Source of the DNA: a virus
IMG/VR virus record: IMGVR_UViG_3300042923_000156
Location: 1-20,395 of that record
DNA: 20,395 nucleotides
Direction: 5' to 3' (one strand)
Shown piece by piece: positions 20,370 through 20,395 of this stretch. The notes below the pieces were generated by a model, which saw only the letters and a list, made by a program, of their open reading frames with translations, ran no database searches and was not told the DNA's origin. The translations under genes were made by a program, and so were the position numbers. Each line of letters begins with the position of its first letter. The first letter of the stretch is position 1.

Positions 20370-20395
20370 TAATAATTGTGTGCGGGACCCTATTT
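20370..20395. repeat. Right inverted terminal repeat (replication origin end)
   Basis: Exact reverse complement of positions 1-26, ending ...GGGACCCTATTT. Both ends being present shows that the window is a complete linear genome rather than a fragment. Confidence 0.95.

Overview
The window looks like the complete linear genome of a small tailed phage of the phi29 type (protein-primed DNA replication). Its two ends carry a perfect 26-bp inverted terminal repeat (1-26 and 20370-20395). Between them lie a family-B protein-primed DNA polymerase, an adjacent terminal-protein candidate, a gp16-type packaging ATPase, and a structural block in phi29 order: scaffold, capsid with Ig-like C-terminus, tail knob, upper collar, lower collar, appendage, M23 tail-tip peptidase. 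An M15 endolysin, small holins, AGGA-type ribosome binding sites and moderate GC suggest a Gram-positive host, plausibly an actinobacterium. The host cannot be fixed from the sequence alone.

Every credible gene is on the minus strand, so the genome reads from the right end to the left end. The right end (19757-20395) is gene-free. It holds the best promoter candidate, several RNA hairpins, and a plus-strand segment that resembles the phi29 packaging RNA. Next come the replication genes: an SSB-like gene, a 53-aa gene, terminal protein and DNA polymerase. A conserved small gene with flanking inverted repeats follows (15851-16255), then morphogenesis (15671 down to 6550), packaging ATPase (6553-5411) and lysis (5401-3917). 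A small cassette lies between two hairpin terminators (3334-3915). Start and stop codons overlap throughout (TAATG, ATGA), as expected of a coupled operon.

The left 3.4 kb departs from the phi29 plan. A gene-free island (2692-3391) carries about ten DnaA boxes, seven of them exact TTATCCACA, arranged in 12-bp-spaced pairs and palindromes around an AT-rich core. This looks like a bacterial oriC in a phage that should replicate by protein priming. Downstream is a run of eight small genes of unknown function. One (1941-2273) is a diverged paralogue of the gene at 15851-16255.

The extreme left end is rearranged. Positions 1-121 form a large imperfect palindrome bounded by the terminal repeat and an inverted, slightly different copy of it. 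Immediately inside is a 41-bp fragment of the packaging ATPase gene (38 bp with one mismatch at its core), and this supplies most of the C-terminus of the last gene.

Most likely logic: terminal protein and polymerase replicate the ends with help from the SSB-like protein; scaffold and capsid build the prohead; portal, collars, knob, appendage and M23 enzyme form the tail; the ATPase, perhaps with a packaging RNA, fills the head; holins and M15 endolysin lyse the cell. The left module is probably accessory or host-directed.
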